From the NCBI RefSeq assembly GCF_900626075.1, contig NZ_UYZY01000004.1, positions 124,001 to 188,000 on the forward strand: 64,000 nucleotides of DNA. The letters are read 5' to 3'. Every line of letters begins with the position of its first letter. Position 1 is the stretch's first letter. The notes beneath the pieces are model-generated. The model worked only from the letters and a program-made list of their open reading frames with translations. It ran no database searches and had not been told where the DNA came from. The position numbers and the translations under genes are program-made. Positions 35,659 to 43,497 of this stretch are shown one piece after another. Origin of the DNA: Clostridium transplantifaecale. Lineage in GTDB: Bacteria; Bacillota; Clostridia; Lachnospirales; Lachnospiraceae.

Positions 35659-35925
35659 TTAGCTTTTTCTGAACATTGAATATTCCTTTTTCTTAAATAA
35701 CCCTCTCAGCAGAACCACCCATCCCCAGGAGACAGACAAAGCCGGAAGACAGGAAATCAAAACGGCTCTCCAGGGTGGAACATTGGTGAAGCAGAGAGGT
35801 CCAAAACAGAGAATAAAAACAATAAGCATCATGGAAAAAAGAATAATTTTCTCTTTTCTTGTATTAGGCGGTGTGGTAAAAATGCGTTTCAGGTCGATTT
35901 CCACATATGTCACGGATGTTTTCAT
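35659..35925 (-). CDS. Small two-helix membrane protein in the BCCT-lyase operon
   Basis: 88 residues, GGAGGAG 6 bases before the ATG. Two hydrophobic segments (about 29-47 and 53-71) with basic ends (N-terminal KRIF and RKEK, C-terminal KKKEYSMFRKS). It begins 20 bases after the stop of the lyase gene 35946-37487, so it is the third gene of that sigma-54 operon. No family recognised. It could be an accessory subunit of the BCCT carrier or unrelated; function unknown. Confidence 0.6.
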   Translation of the reverse strand: MKTSVTYVEIDLKRIFTTPPNTRKEKIILFSMMLIVFILCFGPLCFTNVPPWRAVLISCLPALSVSWGWVVLLRGLFKKKEYSMFRKS

Positions 35926-35945
35926 AGAATCTCCTCCCAGGATAC

Positions 35946-37487
35946 TCAGAACAGTTCCCCCACAGCCTCCTCGGCGATGGCCAGGATTTCTCCGCTGTGG
36001 ATAAACTCTTTCAAATAGCAGATATAAGGATGGAAAAACATATCCTTGTCTAAAGCCGGTATATGCAGGGACATCTCTTTCAGAAGAGCTTTTGCCGCTT
36101 TTCCCGGTTTAACTCCTTCCTCAATAAACTGATGAGCCGCAAAGACCGATAAAAGTTCATAGGCGAGAACGGATTCCAGCTTCTCGGCTACGGTTACGGC
36201 TTTTTTGGCCGCATTATATCCCATGGATACATAGTCTTCCTGGTTGCCGCAGGTGGGGATACTGTCGACGGTTGCGGGGGCGGACAGGATTTTCATATCA
36301 TTCAGGATTGCGGCCTGGGAATACTGGGGAACCATCATTCCGCAGTTGAGTCCCGGCTGCTTTACCAGAAACCATGGGTAGCCGGACATATTGCCGTCTA
36401 TCATGTGGGTGTTCCTGCGCTCGGACATCTTGGCGAGCATGGTGGCGGCGATGCAGCTCGAATCCATGGCAAGTCCCACATAAGAAGCGTCACAGTTGCA
36501 GCTTGAAATAATATCGGGCTCGCTGATATCGGGCCATACAAAGGGATTGTCGCTGCAGGAATTCAGTTCAACCTCCAATGTCATTTTTGCGTCGTCCAGC
36601 GTTTTTTTAGCCGCCCCGTGAAGCTGGGGAATGCCGCGCAGCGACAGCGGATCCTGCAGGTGATGTCCCTGGGCGGAGGCGCTGAATGGAGAGCCGGAGA
36701 GGAGCCGGCGTACATTCGCGGCTGTTTCGGCCTGATGGCGGTGAGGTCTGACTTTTGAAACACGTTCATCGAAGGCGGGTAACTGGCCTCTGGAAACCTC
36801 CAGAGTCATGGAGCCGATAATATCAGCTGCTTTTGATGCTTTTAGCATGTCATACAGAGCCAGGGTAGCCAGAGCGGTGGGGGATGACGTCCCTGAAATC
36901 AGGGACAGCCCCTCTTTGGATTCCAGGCTAATCGGCTTCAGGCCGGCCAGTTTGAGCGCTTCGGAGGCATCCATCAGTTGGCCGCGATAATACATTTTGC
37001 CAGCTCCGTACAAGGTTCTGGCCAGGTGGGCTTCCGTACAGAGATAGCCGACGGAACCCTCCCTGGGAGCCCAGGGAGCCAGCCCCCGGTTCAAAAATTC
37101 ACGGTACATTTCAAGCACTTCAAGACGTACCCCGCTGTAACCGCTGCCCAGGTTCTGAAGCACCGCGACCATGACGGCGCGTGACTGTTCGACGGTATAA
37201 GGTTCCCCTATGGAGGTTGCGGAAGCCTCGATGACATTTTTCTGGAGCAGGGACGTCTCTTCCGGTGAGATGAGTTTGTCGCACAGGATACCAAAACCGG
37301 TGGTAATGCCGTACATGACCCGTTTTTCCCGCGTCCATTTTTCAACCAGCTCTCTGGCGGCTTTTACTCTGGCTTTATATGTTTCTGAGAATTCAACGGT
37401 GGCATTGAACCTTGCAATGGCAACCAGTTCTTCTATCGTTATTACGCCTCCGAGTGTTACAGACTTAATTCTGTTAGCAGTATTCAT
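35946..37487 (-). CDS. HAL/PAL-fold lyase lacking the MIO triad (candidate betaine/ergothioneine trimethylamine-lyase)
   Basis: 513 residues, the size and fold of histidine ammonia-lyase. Retained: MYGITTGFG (Tyr59), QDPLSLR (278-284), SDNP (312-315) and NQEDYVSM (Glu417). The motif that normally reads GSVGASGDLAPL reads GSVGYLCTEAHLA here, so Ala-Ser-Gly, which cyclises to the MIO electrophile, is replaced by Tyr148-Leu149-Cys150. The usual Ser-His after LQ-x-N is also changed (LQKNVIEASA). An MIO-free lyase suits a substrate with a built-in leaving group such as trimethylamine; ergothionase belongs to this fold. The BCCT carrier 30 bases upstream supports a betaine. Substrate is inference. 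Confidence 0.8.
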   Translation of the reverse strand: MNTANRIKSVTLGGVITIEELVAIARFNATVEFSETYKARVKAARELVEKWTREKRVMYGITTGFGILCDKLISPEETSLLQKNVIEASATSIGEPYTVEQSRAVMVAVLQNLGSGYSGVRLEVLEMYREFLNRGLAPWAPREGSVGYLCTEAHLARTLYGAGKMYYRGQLMDASEALKLAGLKPISLESKEGLSLISGTSSPTALATLALYDMLKASKAADIIGSMTLEVSRGQLPAFDERVSKVRPHRHQAETAANVRRLLSGSPFSASAQGHHLQDPLSLRGIPQLHGAAKKTLDDAKMTLEVELNSCSDNPFVWPDISEPDIISSCNCDASYVGLAMDSSCIAATMLAKMSERRNTHMIDGNMSGYPWFLVKQPGLNCGMMVPQYSQAAILNDMKILSAPATVDSIPTCGNQEDYVSMGYNAAKKAVTVAEKLESVLAYELLSVFAAHQFIEEGVKPGKAAKALLKEMSLHIPALDKDMFFHPYICYLKEFIHSGEILAIAEEAVGELF

Positions 37488-37517
37488 AGATGTGTTTCCT
37501 CCAATATTACAAATAAT

Positions 37518-39158
37518 CTAGCTGTCTATTCCGGCACCCATGTGGATACCGGTATCCGGTTCATTGGTTGTTTCCGTCTGTTCTCCGCTGTCCGCGTCCT
37601 CAATGTCCTTCTGAGTGTTTTTGTCGAAAAAGAATACCTTAATCGTAGAAAATATCTGAAGAATAAACACCCCCAGGACGGCAAAGGCTCCGCAGGCGGA
37701 TAAGTATTTCACCCCGTTAATTCCCTGTTCTCCGCCGCCGAAGGCTACCATGATAGCGGCTATCAGGCCGATGGTAACGCCCCAGAGGACTTTCTGCCAG
37801 AGGGCGGGTTCCTCATCATGTCTGGCTCCCTTGGTGCAGACGGCTGCGATTGTGGTGGACATGGTGTCGGCTGTGGTGGCAAATGCGGCTATCAGGGTTA
37901 TCATAACCACCGGGATAATGATAAATCCCAGGGGGACGGCTTTTAAAAATTCCCAGAGACCGGCCATTGCGCCATTGGCCTGGATTGCGGCCACCAGATC
38001 GACTTTCCCCGACATCTGCCAGTCAAGAGCAGTACCGCCCCACACGGCAAACCATACGCCGCCGAAGACGGAAGGGAGAATCCAGTTGATGACGAGGAAT
38101 TGACGGACCGTCCTGCCGTAGGCGATCATGGCAAAGAAGATTCCCATCAGAGGGGCATACGCGATCCACATGGCCCAGGCGTACATCGTCCACCACATAA
38201 CGAGGGGCTTTCCTCCTGCCAGATAGGGATCAAATCCCCAGGTCCAGAAGTGATCCATCCATTCGCCAATCCCCACATTGGCGAGGTTCATTATGTAGAG
38301 CGTGGGGCCGATGATGAAAAGAACAAACAGCAGGATATAAAAAATTTTTGAGGTAAGGCCTGCCAGCCATTTGATTCCCTTATCCAGGCCGGATACGGAA
38401 GCGATGGTAAAGGTAACGGTGATGACTGCGGCTAAAAGGAACCACAAAACCGGTCCCTGCGGGATTCCGTAAACGGCATGGAGGCCGCTGCCAATCAATG
38501 CAAGCCCGGCTCCCAGTGAGGCGGCGAGGCCGAGTCCGATGGAGAGCACGGAAAGCGTATCCACCAGCCCTCTGAAGAATCCCTTTGTTACGGCTTCGCC
38601 AAACAGGGGAATCAGGGAAGCCGAGACGGACAGCTCCTTCTGGCGGTTAAAATACATGTAAGCGATGATTAAACCCGATAAAGCGTACATCGCATAAGGG
38701 ATAAACGTCCAGTGGTAAAAGACTCTTCCCATGGAAAAGAACGCCGCTTTGTCGGTAAACGGTTCAATGCCCATTCCGCTCAGTTCGCCCCATACATCCC
38801 CGTAATAAACAAGGACTTCATTTACCCCGTATGTGATAAGGCCGGTGGCGATTCCTCCCGTCAGCGTCATTGCAAACCAGCTCCCGAAGGAGTATTTGGC
38901 CTTAGCATTCGGGCCGCCGAAACGGATTCTTCCATACTTTGAAAATGTCAGTATGGCGATGAGAAATAAGGTGGTTATTGCAACTGCCTGATAGAGCCAG
39001 GCGAAGTTGTCAAGCGACCAGGTAAAGATACCCTGGGCAATCGAGGTAAGCCACTCATTGTTAATCATTCCGATTACGGCCGAGCCGCACAGAATGATAA
39101 AACAGGGGATAAAAACACCAAGGTTCACGGCTTTTTTTGGTTCCTTCGACTTATTCAT
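37518..39158 (-). CDS. BCCT-family betaine/carnitine/choline-type transporter
   Basis: About 546 residues with 12 helices. The hallmark Trp-rich stretch is present (VMWWTMYAWAMWIAYAPLMGIFFAMIAYGRTVRQFL), as is the GGIATGLITYGVNE region, where classical betaine carriers have Gly-rich and aromatic residues. BCCT carriers move trimethylammonium compounds by Na+ symport, H+ symport or antiport. The frame extends to a GTG at 39227, but the -24/-12 promoter puts the transcript start there. The ATG at 39158 is chosen, although its ribosome site is weak; a TTG at 39173 with GGGAG close upstream is the alternative. First gene of an operon with the MIO-less lyase. Confidence 0.9.
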   Translation of the reverse strand: MNKSKEPKKAVNLGVFIPCFIILCGSAVIGMINNEWLTSIAQGIFTWSLDNFAWLYQAVAITTLFLIAILTFSKYGRIRFGGPNAKAKYSFGSWFAMTLTGGIATGLITYGVNEVLVYYGDVWGELSGMGIEPFTDKAAFFSMGRVFYHWTFIPYAMYALSGLIIAYMYFNRQKELSVSASLIPLFGEAVTKGFFRGLVDTLSVLSIGLGLAASLGAGLALIGSGLHAVYGIPQGPVLWFLLAAVITVTFTIASVSGLDKGIKWLAGLTSKIFYILLFVLFIIGPTLYIMNLANVGIGEWMDHFWTWGFDPYLAGGKPLVMWWTMYAWAMWIAYAPLMGIFFAMIAYGRTVRQFLVINWILPSVFGGVWFAVWGGTALDWQMSGKVDLVAAIQANGAMAGLWEFLKAVPLGFIIIPVVMITLIAAFATTADTMSTTIAAVCTKGARHDEEPALWQKVLWGVTIGLIAAIMVAFGGGEQGINGVKYLSACGAFAVLGVFILQIFSTIKVFFFDKNTQKDIEDADSGEQTETTNEPDTGIHMGAGIDS

Positions 39159-39237
39159 AGTGCTGTTGTACAAAACGCTCCCGTTCTGTACCCTCCTTTC
39201 TGTAAAAACATGTGTTTTGCTGTACACATTATATTAA

Positions 39238-39253
39238 AGCAAGAAGCGTGCCA
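39238..39253 (-). promoter_or_regulatory. Sigma-54 (-24/-12) promoter of the BCCT-lyase operon
   Basis: On the minus strand the sequence reads TGGCACGCTTCTTGCT, an essentially perfect match to TGGCAC-N5-TTGCT with GG and GC ten bases apart. The predicted transcript start is near 39227. The divergent gene is a sigma-54 activator, which strongly supports it. Confidence 0.88.
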
Positions 39254-39376
39254 GATTTTTGACTATCTGTTTTTGGCAAAATGCAGTGTCAAAGGCGGCA
39301 AAAAAAGCCGGATATGGTTCAAAACGCGTAGATTGCGGCTGAAAAAGCATCTCAAAATATAAAAAAGCCTGTGTGG

Positions 39377-39416
39377 ATGCAATGTAGAATTGCATTAACG
39401 CATTTAAATATTGCAC
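39377..39416. promoter_or_regulatory. Two phased dyads, candidate activator (UAS) sites for the BCCT operon
   Basis: ATGCAAT-GTAGA-ATTGCAT at 39377-39395 is a perfect dyad with 7-bp arms. ACGCATT-TAAAT-ATTGCAC at 39398-39416 is an imperfect second copy exactly 21 bp on, two helical turns. Centres lie about 159 and 180 bp upstream of the predicted sigma-54 start, the usual distance for enhancer-type activator sites. Confidence 0.65.
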
Positions 39417-39583
39417 TTATTTGACTTCGCTGACCAAGTATGTTACTTTAATTGTACAGAATGTAATAAACGGAGAGGTGTTTTCATTCTTTTGTGCATG
39501 GAAATTCCTGGTTGTACCAGCGTAAAACAGCGTTACTTTTTATTTTAATCGATATGCAGGAAATAGAGTAGCAGATTTTTGAG

Positions 39584-39635
39584 TTTCAGGAAAAAGTTTC
39601 AGGAAAAAGTTTCAGGAAAAAGCTTCAGGTAAAAA
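39584..39635. repeat. Four tandem 13-bp repeats in the leader of the first sigma-54 activator gene
   Basis: TTTCAGGAAAAAG occurs three times without change (39584-39596, 39597-39609, 39610-39622), followed by an imperfect fourth copy (39623-39635). The tract ends 70 bases before the GTG start at 39706. Such short tandem repeats can change copy number by slippage and alter spacing of control elements. The rest of 39159-39705 holds the promoter and dyads listed separately and no gene. Confidence 0.8.
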
Positions 39636-39705
39636 CAGGGAAAGGAGAGTTAGAGTTCACAGCAAAGGCATACTGCACAAAACAGTCACACGGGAGAACG
39701 GAGAC

Positions 39706-41382
39706 GTGAACAATAACAAAGGGGATATGAATGGAATAGCAGATATTATACTCGGGACGGATGGAAACGGAAACATAGTTAAGATTGTCTGGGAATGCCG
39801 GAGACTGGAGAACGTTTATTCTGAGAAGTGGAACAGTTTTACAGGCCAGAAGCTTACCTCTATATTTCGGGGGAAGACGGATGCGGAGAAGGGAGAACTT
39901 TACTGGGAAAAAGAGAAGTTTCTGTACCTGCGCCTCAGATGCACCAGAGACCGGGAGATTTATCTTTTGAAAAGGGCGGGCAGCAAGGCGTATCTATACG
40001 AGGAGGCTTTGAACTGTATCCATGAGGGAGTTCAGATTTACGATGAGAATGGGGACGTTGTATTCCTGAATTCCTGCAGCCGCAAAATATCTTCGATTCC
40101 TGCGGACGAGGAGGTGGAAGGGCAGAACCTGTTTGATCTGTATAATTATTCCAGGGAGATCAGCACGGTTATGACTTCGTTGAAGCTTAAGGCCCCTGTC
40201 ATTAACAGAATATGGTCATTCCAGACGGCAACGGGGAAAAATATCCGTACGGCGAATTCGGCATACCCTGTTTTTAAAGATGGGGAACTGATCGGCAGCG
40301 TTGCATTTGAGCAGGATGTTAATATAGCGGGACGGTATATTTCAGAGATGGAATCAATACGCAAGTCTCTGGAAGAGATCGAGGCCTCCGGCGACTGCTC
40401 CGGGAACTTTTCCGGTTATTCCTTTAACCACATTATCGGAAAGGGAGAAAAGCTGCAGAGTGCGGTCAGGCTGGCTAAAAAAGTGGCTCCCAGGGAATGT
40501 ACGGTGCTCCTGAACGGCGAGACGGGAACCGGAAAGGAGATTTTTGCCCAGAGCATCCACCGGGAGAGTTCTCGCAGGAAAAAGAAATTTTTGCCGATTA
40601 ACTGCGCAGCCATACCCGACACTTTAATTGAAAGTCTGCTCTTTGGAACCAAGAAGGGGAGTTTTACCGGCAGTGTGGAACAGGCCGGCTACTTTGAGGA
40701 GGCGAACGGCGGAACACTGTTTCTGGATGAACTCAATTCCATGAGCATGGCGATGCAGTCCAAACTTCTGCGGGTTATCCAGGAAGGAACATTCCGCAGA
40801 GTGGGAGGGACTAAGGATATTCCTTTCAATGTGCGGATTATTTCCTCCTGCAATGAAAATCCATATACCCTGCTGGAGAAGAATTTACTGCGCAAGGATC
40901 TTTTTTACCGTCTGTCCACAATCACGATCAATCTCCCTCCGCTCAGGGAACATCCGGAAGATATCGAAGAGCTGATTTATTATTATATCGGACAGAATTC
41001 ATTTACCTATGCAAAAGCGATCCGCCATATCAGTCCCGAGGTGGTGGAGCGGCTCATTTCCTACAACTGGCCGGGAAACGTGAGGGAGCTGTTTCACGTT
41101 CTGGACTATGTACTGAATGTGATCGATGATGATACAATCCGCCCGGAGCACCTGCCGGACTTCCTTTTTACCGAGAAGGGAGTGGAAGAGAAAGCTTTAC
41201 CCGCAATGCAGCAGGAATATGCACACCAGACGCTCCAGGAAACCATGGATGAATTTGAGGGGGAGGTGCTCCGGCTGGCGCTGAAAGAGTATAATTATAA
41301 TATTACACAGACTGCCCAGGCACTTGGAATTCATCGGCAGGGGCTGCAGTATAGGATTAAAAAATATGGCATTATAATCTAG
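39706..41382 (+). CDS. PAS / AAA+ / Fis sigma-54-dependent activator (BCCT module)
   Basis: 558 residues. GTG start with GGGAG 9 bases upstream; an ATG seven codons on is less well placed. Sensor region about 1-225 includes a PAS-like segment (EEALNCIHEGVQIYDENGDVVFLN). The AAA+ domain (about 235-470) has Walker A GETGTGKE near 271, the sigma-54 contact loop as GSFTGS near 318 and Walker B GGTLFLDELN. A Fis-type helix-turn-helix ends the protein (NITQTAQALGIHRQGLQYRIKKYG). It would remodel sigma-54 polymerase at the divergent BCCT promoter in response to a small molecule bound by the sensor region. Confidence 0.92.
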   Translation: MNNNKGDMNGIADIILGTDGNGNIVKIVWECRRLENVYSEKWNSFTGQKLTSIFRGKTDAEKGELYWEKEKFLYLRLRCTRDREIYLLKRAGSKAYLYEEALNCIHEGVQIYDENGDVVFLNSCSRKISSIPADEEVEGQNLFDLYNYSREISTVMTSLKLKAPVINRIWSFQTATGKNIRTANSAYPVFKDGELIGSVAFEQDVNIAGRYISEMESIRKSLEEIEASGDCSGNFSGYSFNHIIGKGEKLQSAVRLAKKVAPRECTVLLNGETGTGKEIFAQSIHRESSRRKKKFLPINCAAIPDTLIESLLFGTKKGSFTGSVEQAGYFEEANGGTLFLDELNSMSMAMQSKLLRVIQEGTFRRVGGTKDIPFNVRIISSCNENPYTLLEKNLLRKDLFYRLSTITINLPPLREHPEDIEELIYYYIGQNSFTYAKAIRHISPEVVERLISYNWPGNVRELFHVLDYVLNVIDDDTIRPEHLPDFLFTEKGVEEKALPAMQQEYAHQTLQETMDEFEGEVLRLALKEYNYNITQTAQALGIHRQGLQYRIKKYGIII

Positions 41383-41392
41383 GGTGAATTAA

Positions 41393-41442
41393 TAAAAAAG
41401 GACTGCCGTCAGCAGATTCACTATCTGCGCGGCAGTCTTTCT
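41393..41442. terminator. Bidirectional terminator between convergent genes
   Basis: GACTGCCG (41401-41408) pairs with CGGCAGTC (41430-41437), with an inner GCAGAT/ATCTGC stem. It is flanked by an A-run on the left and T residues on the right, so it can stop transcription of the activator gene and of the opposing gene ending at 41457. Confidence 0.85.
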
Positions 41443-41456
41443 ATGTCTGTTATAAT

Positions 41457-41915
41457 TTAACTCTTTTTCTCGCTCTTATCTTTCTTAAACCGGGCGAAGA
41501 ATCCCTTTTTCTTTGGAATCGGCGGGATACCACCGCGGACGCTCTTGACATCCGTTATGTACAGGCCGCTGATTACAACCTTGGCTTCTGTCTTGACAGG
41601 GAGCTGTAAAAATGCCTTGTCATCTGCAATAAGTGTTAAGACCTTCGGTCCGACTTTTGCCTTGACAATCGGGAGCTTGGCTCTTTTCATATACCAGGGA
41701 GTCTGATCGATTACCGTCTTGGGAAGACCGGACTCTTTAACTTTCAGCTTCTTCTTATCAATAACGAGAATCGAAACCGTCTGTTTTGCAGCTTCCATCA
41801 TGGTCTGCTGCTCTGCCTGACGCTTTTCCATCTTCCTGCCGAAGTAATAAAGTACTGCCAGAGCGATGACTGCAATGACCAGGATGATGAGCACTACGTT
41901 CAGAATTGTCTGCAT
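41457..41915 (-). CDS. Hypothetical membrane-anchored protein
   Basis: 152 residues from the ATG at 41915 (GGAGG 8 bases upstream). One N-terminal helix (about 4-24, ILNVVLIILVIAVIALAVLYYFG), then a short coiled region (RKMEKRQAEQQTMMEAAKQ) and a basic cytoplasmic domain (SILVIDKKKLKVKESGLPKTVIDQTPWYMKRAKLPIVKAKVGPKVLTLIADDKAFLQLPVKTEAKVVISGLYITDVK) ending in a Lys-rich tail. I do not recognise a named family. It looks like a conserved housekeeping-type gene, not linked by sequence to its neighbours. Confidence 0.7.
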   Translation of the reverse strand: MQTILNVVLIILVIAVIALAVLYYFGRKMEKRQAEQQTMMEAAKQTVSILVIDKKKLKVKESGLPKTVIDQTPWYMKRAKLPIVKAKVGPKVLTLIADDKAFLQLPVKTEAKVVISGLYITDVKSVRGGIPPIPKKKGFFARFKKDKSEKKS

Positions 41916-42160
41916 AAAAATACCTCCGTAAATTATAGCGGTGGGATATGGCGGGAATAAAAAGCGACAGGAAAACAGCCCCTTTCCGTTGAAAACCACA
42001 GCCTGTCCTTAAACACCATAAAAAATAACCGCACTTATCGCTATTATAGCATCAGAAGGTGGAATTGGCAAGGAAAATAAGACCGGCTCAACTTATCCTT
42101 AATGCCCGCCAGCAGTATTACGTGAGATGTTTTCGTGGGTCTTTTGTACGAAATCCTGAA

Positions 42161-43063
42161 TTACACATCCCTGTTAGCCACAAGCTGGCTCATTGCGGAA
42201 CGCAGTATAATGCTCTCCATATTTTTATCTTTATACGTTGTTTTCTCCGGGCAGAGGGGCTCGCGGACGGCGCAGAGCCGCTGTTCCAGCTCTTTAAAAT
42301 GAGTATACAGCGTCTCCCCGTGTTTGGCCTGATGGAAAGAGACTAAAAGCTCATCGAGCTGCACGGTGAAGTAATCGAACAGTGTTTCATTGACCTTTTT
42401 AATCATATTGCAGGTGGACTCGATGGAGACCACGCGTTTCGCCCCGATTGTCATCACATTTTCCCGCAGACAGCCCCGGTATTTTTCCGACCACAGCACA
42501 GCGTCCAGAATCCGGTCCACCCCGATGACATATTCCGCTTCGGACAGATAGTGTATCAGAATTTCCTCTGAAAGTGATGCATAGGGAACCGGGATATAGT
42601 GATACTGGTTCAGCCCCATTTCACAGCAGCGTCCGATCAGGGAATCAATATAGGGCTGCCGGTTATTAAAGACATAAATATCCGATCCGGCCGGTATGGA
42701 GGTGATTTGCAGATAAAACTGGGCGGAAGGCTGCATATCCAGTAAAATCACCTTCTCCGGACTGATGTGGCGCAGGATATGGGGCATTTGTGATTGGTTG
42801 CATACGTAGAGAACCCCGTCCATCCTTGCCGCCAGTTCGCCGGAGTGGAAGGAATCCGAATCTCCCAGACAGATGCCCACCTGATAGCCCTCGCGTTCCA
42901 GTGCCGCCTGGATTTCCGAGCAGCCGCAGTAGAGGCAGCTTAGCCGTATCTGAGGGTATTTTTCCTGAAAAGCGCGGCGTCCCGGCAGAAATACAGGAAG
43001 AGCCAGAAATGAATCCACTGCCGTTTTGAGCACCTGACGCTTCTGTTCCTTCAATTGATTCAT
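42161..43063 (-). pseudogene. Regulator-like protein of unknown family, probably truncated at its N-terminus
   Basis: An open frame runs 43225-42161 (354 codons), but its first ~52 codons lie opposite real coding sequence of an enolase-superfamily fragment, so they are probably not native. From the ATG at 43063 it reads MNQLKEQKRQVLKTAVDSFLALPVFLPGRRAF and continues as an alpha/beta domain (EKVILLDMQPSAQFYLQITSIPAGSDIYVFNN; SLSEEILIHYLSEAEYVIGVDRILDA). The opening helix resembles the linker before an effector-binding domain of a regulator, but no DNA-binding domain is present. Function not assigned. Confidence 0.45.
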
Positions 43064-43417
43064 CTGAAGCAGAATATGATACGCTACAGCGGCCTGAGGC
43101 CGGACCGTGATTACATCCAGATTGACTGCCCCCTGAGTTATGGACTGGTAGAATATATGAAAATTCTCGATATGCTGGATATCCACGGCTGGAATAAGCG
43201 GCGCTGCATCCCCCACGGAGGCCATATGTTCTGCCTGAACATTGCCGGAGGCATGGGGCTGGGAGGAAATGAGTGCTATCCCGATGTGTTTCAGCCATTC
43301 GGCGGTTTTGCCGATGATGTGCCTGTGGTGGACGGTTACATTACGCTGCCCGATGTGCCGGGAATTGGTTTTGAGCTGAAAAGCAATCTATATGAAGTGA
43401 TGAGAGGGGTCTGCTGA
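43055..43417 (+). pseudogene. C-terminal fragment of a D-tartrate-dehydratase-like enolase-superfamily enzyme
   Basis: About 115 residues (homology from about 43073) match the C-terminal part of mandelate-racemase-type acid-sugar dehydratases of the D-tartrate dehydratase kind. Key stretches are RYSGLRPDRDYIQIDCPLSYGL, RRCIPHGGH (with the catalytic His), GLGGNECYPDVFQPFGGF and LPDVPGIGFE. The frame has a stop at 43010 and nothing upstream matches, so the N-terminal two thirds are gone. It meets the opposing truncated gene tail-in, as if one deletion removed both 5' ends of a divergent pair. Confidence 0.7.
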
Positions 43418-43497
43418 GACATCTCAGAAGGAACGGGGGGAGCTGCATCAGCAGCGCCCCCGTCCTTAGTCAGTATGAAATTAGCAGTATGAGAGTT

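Noticed and set aside
35946-37487. Plain annotation as histidine ammonia-lyase (hutH)
   Set aside because: The MIO-forming Ala-Ser-Gly is absent and no hutU, hutI or formiminoglutamate genes are nearby; the same applies to 43498-45063.
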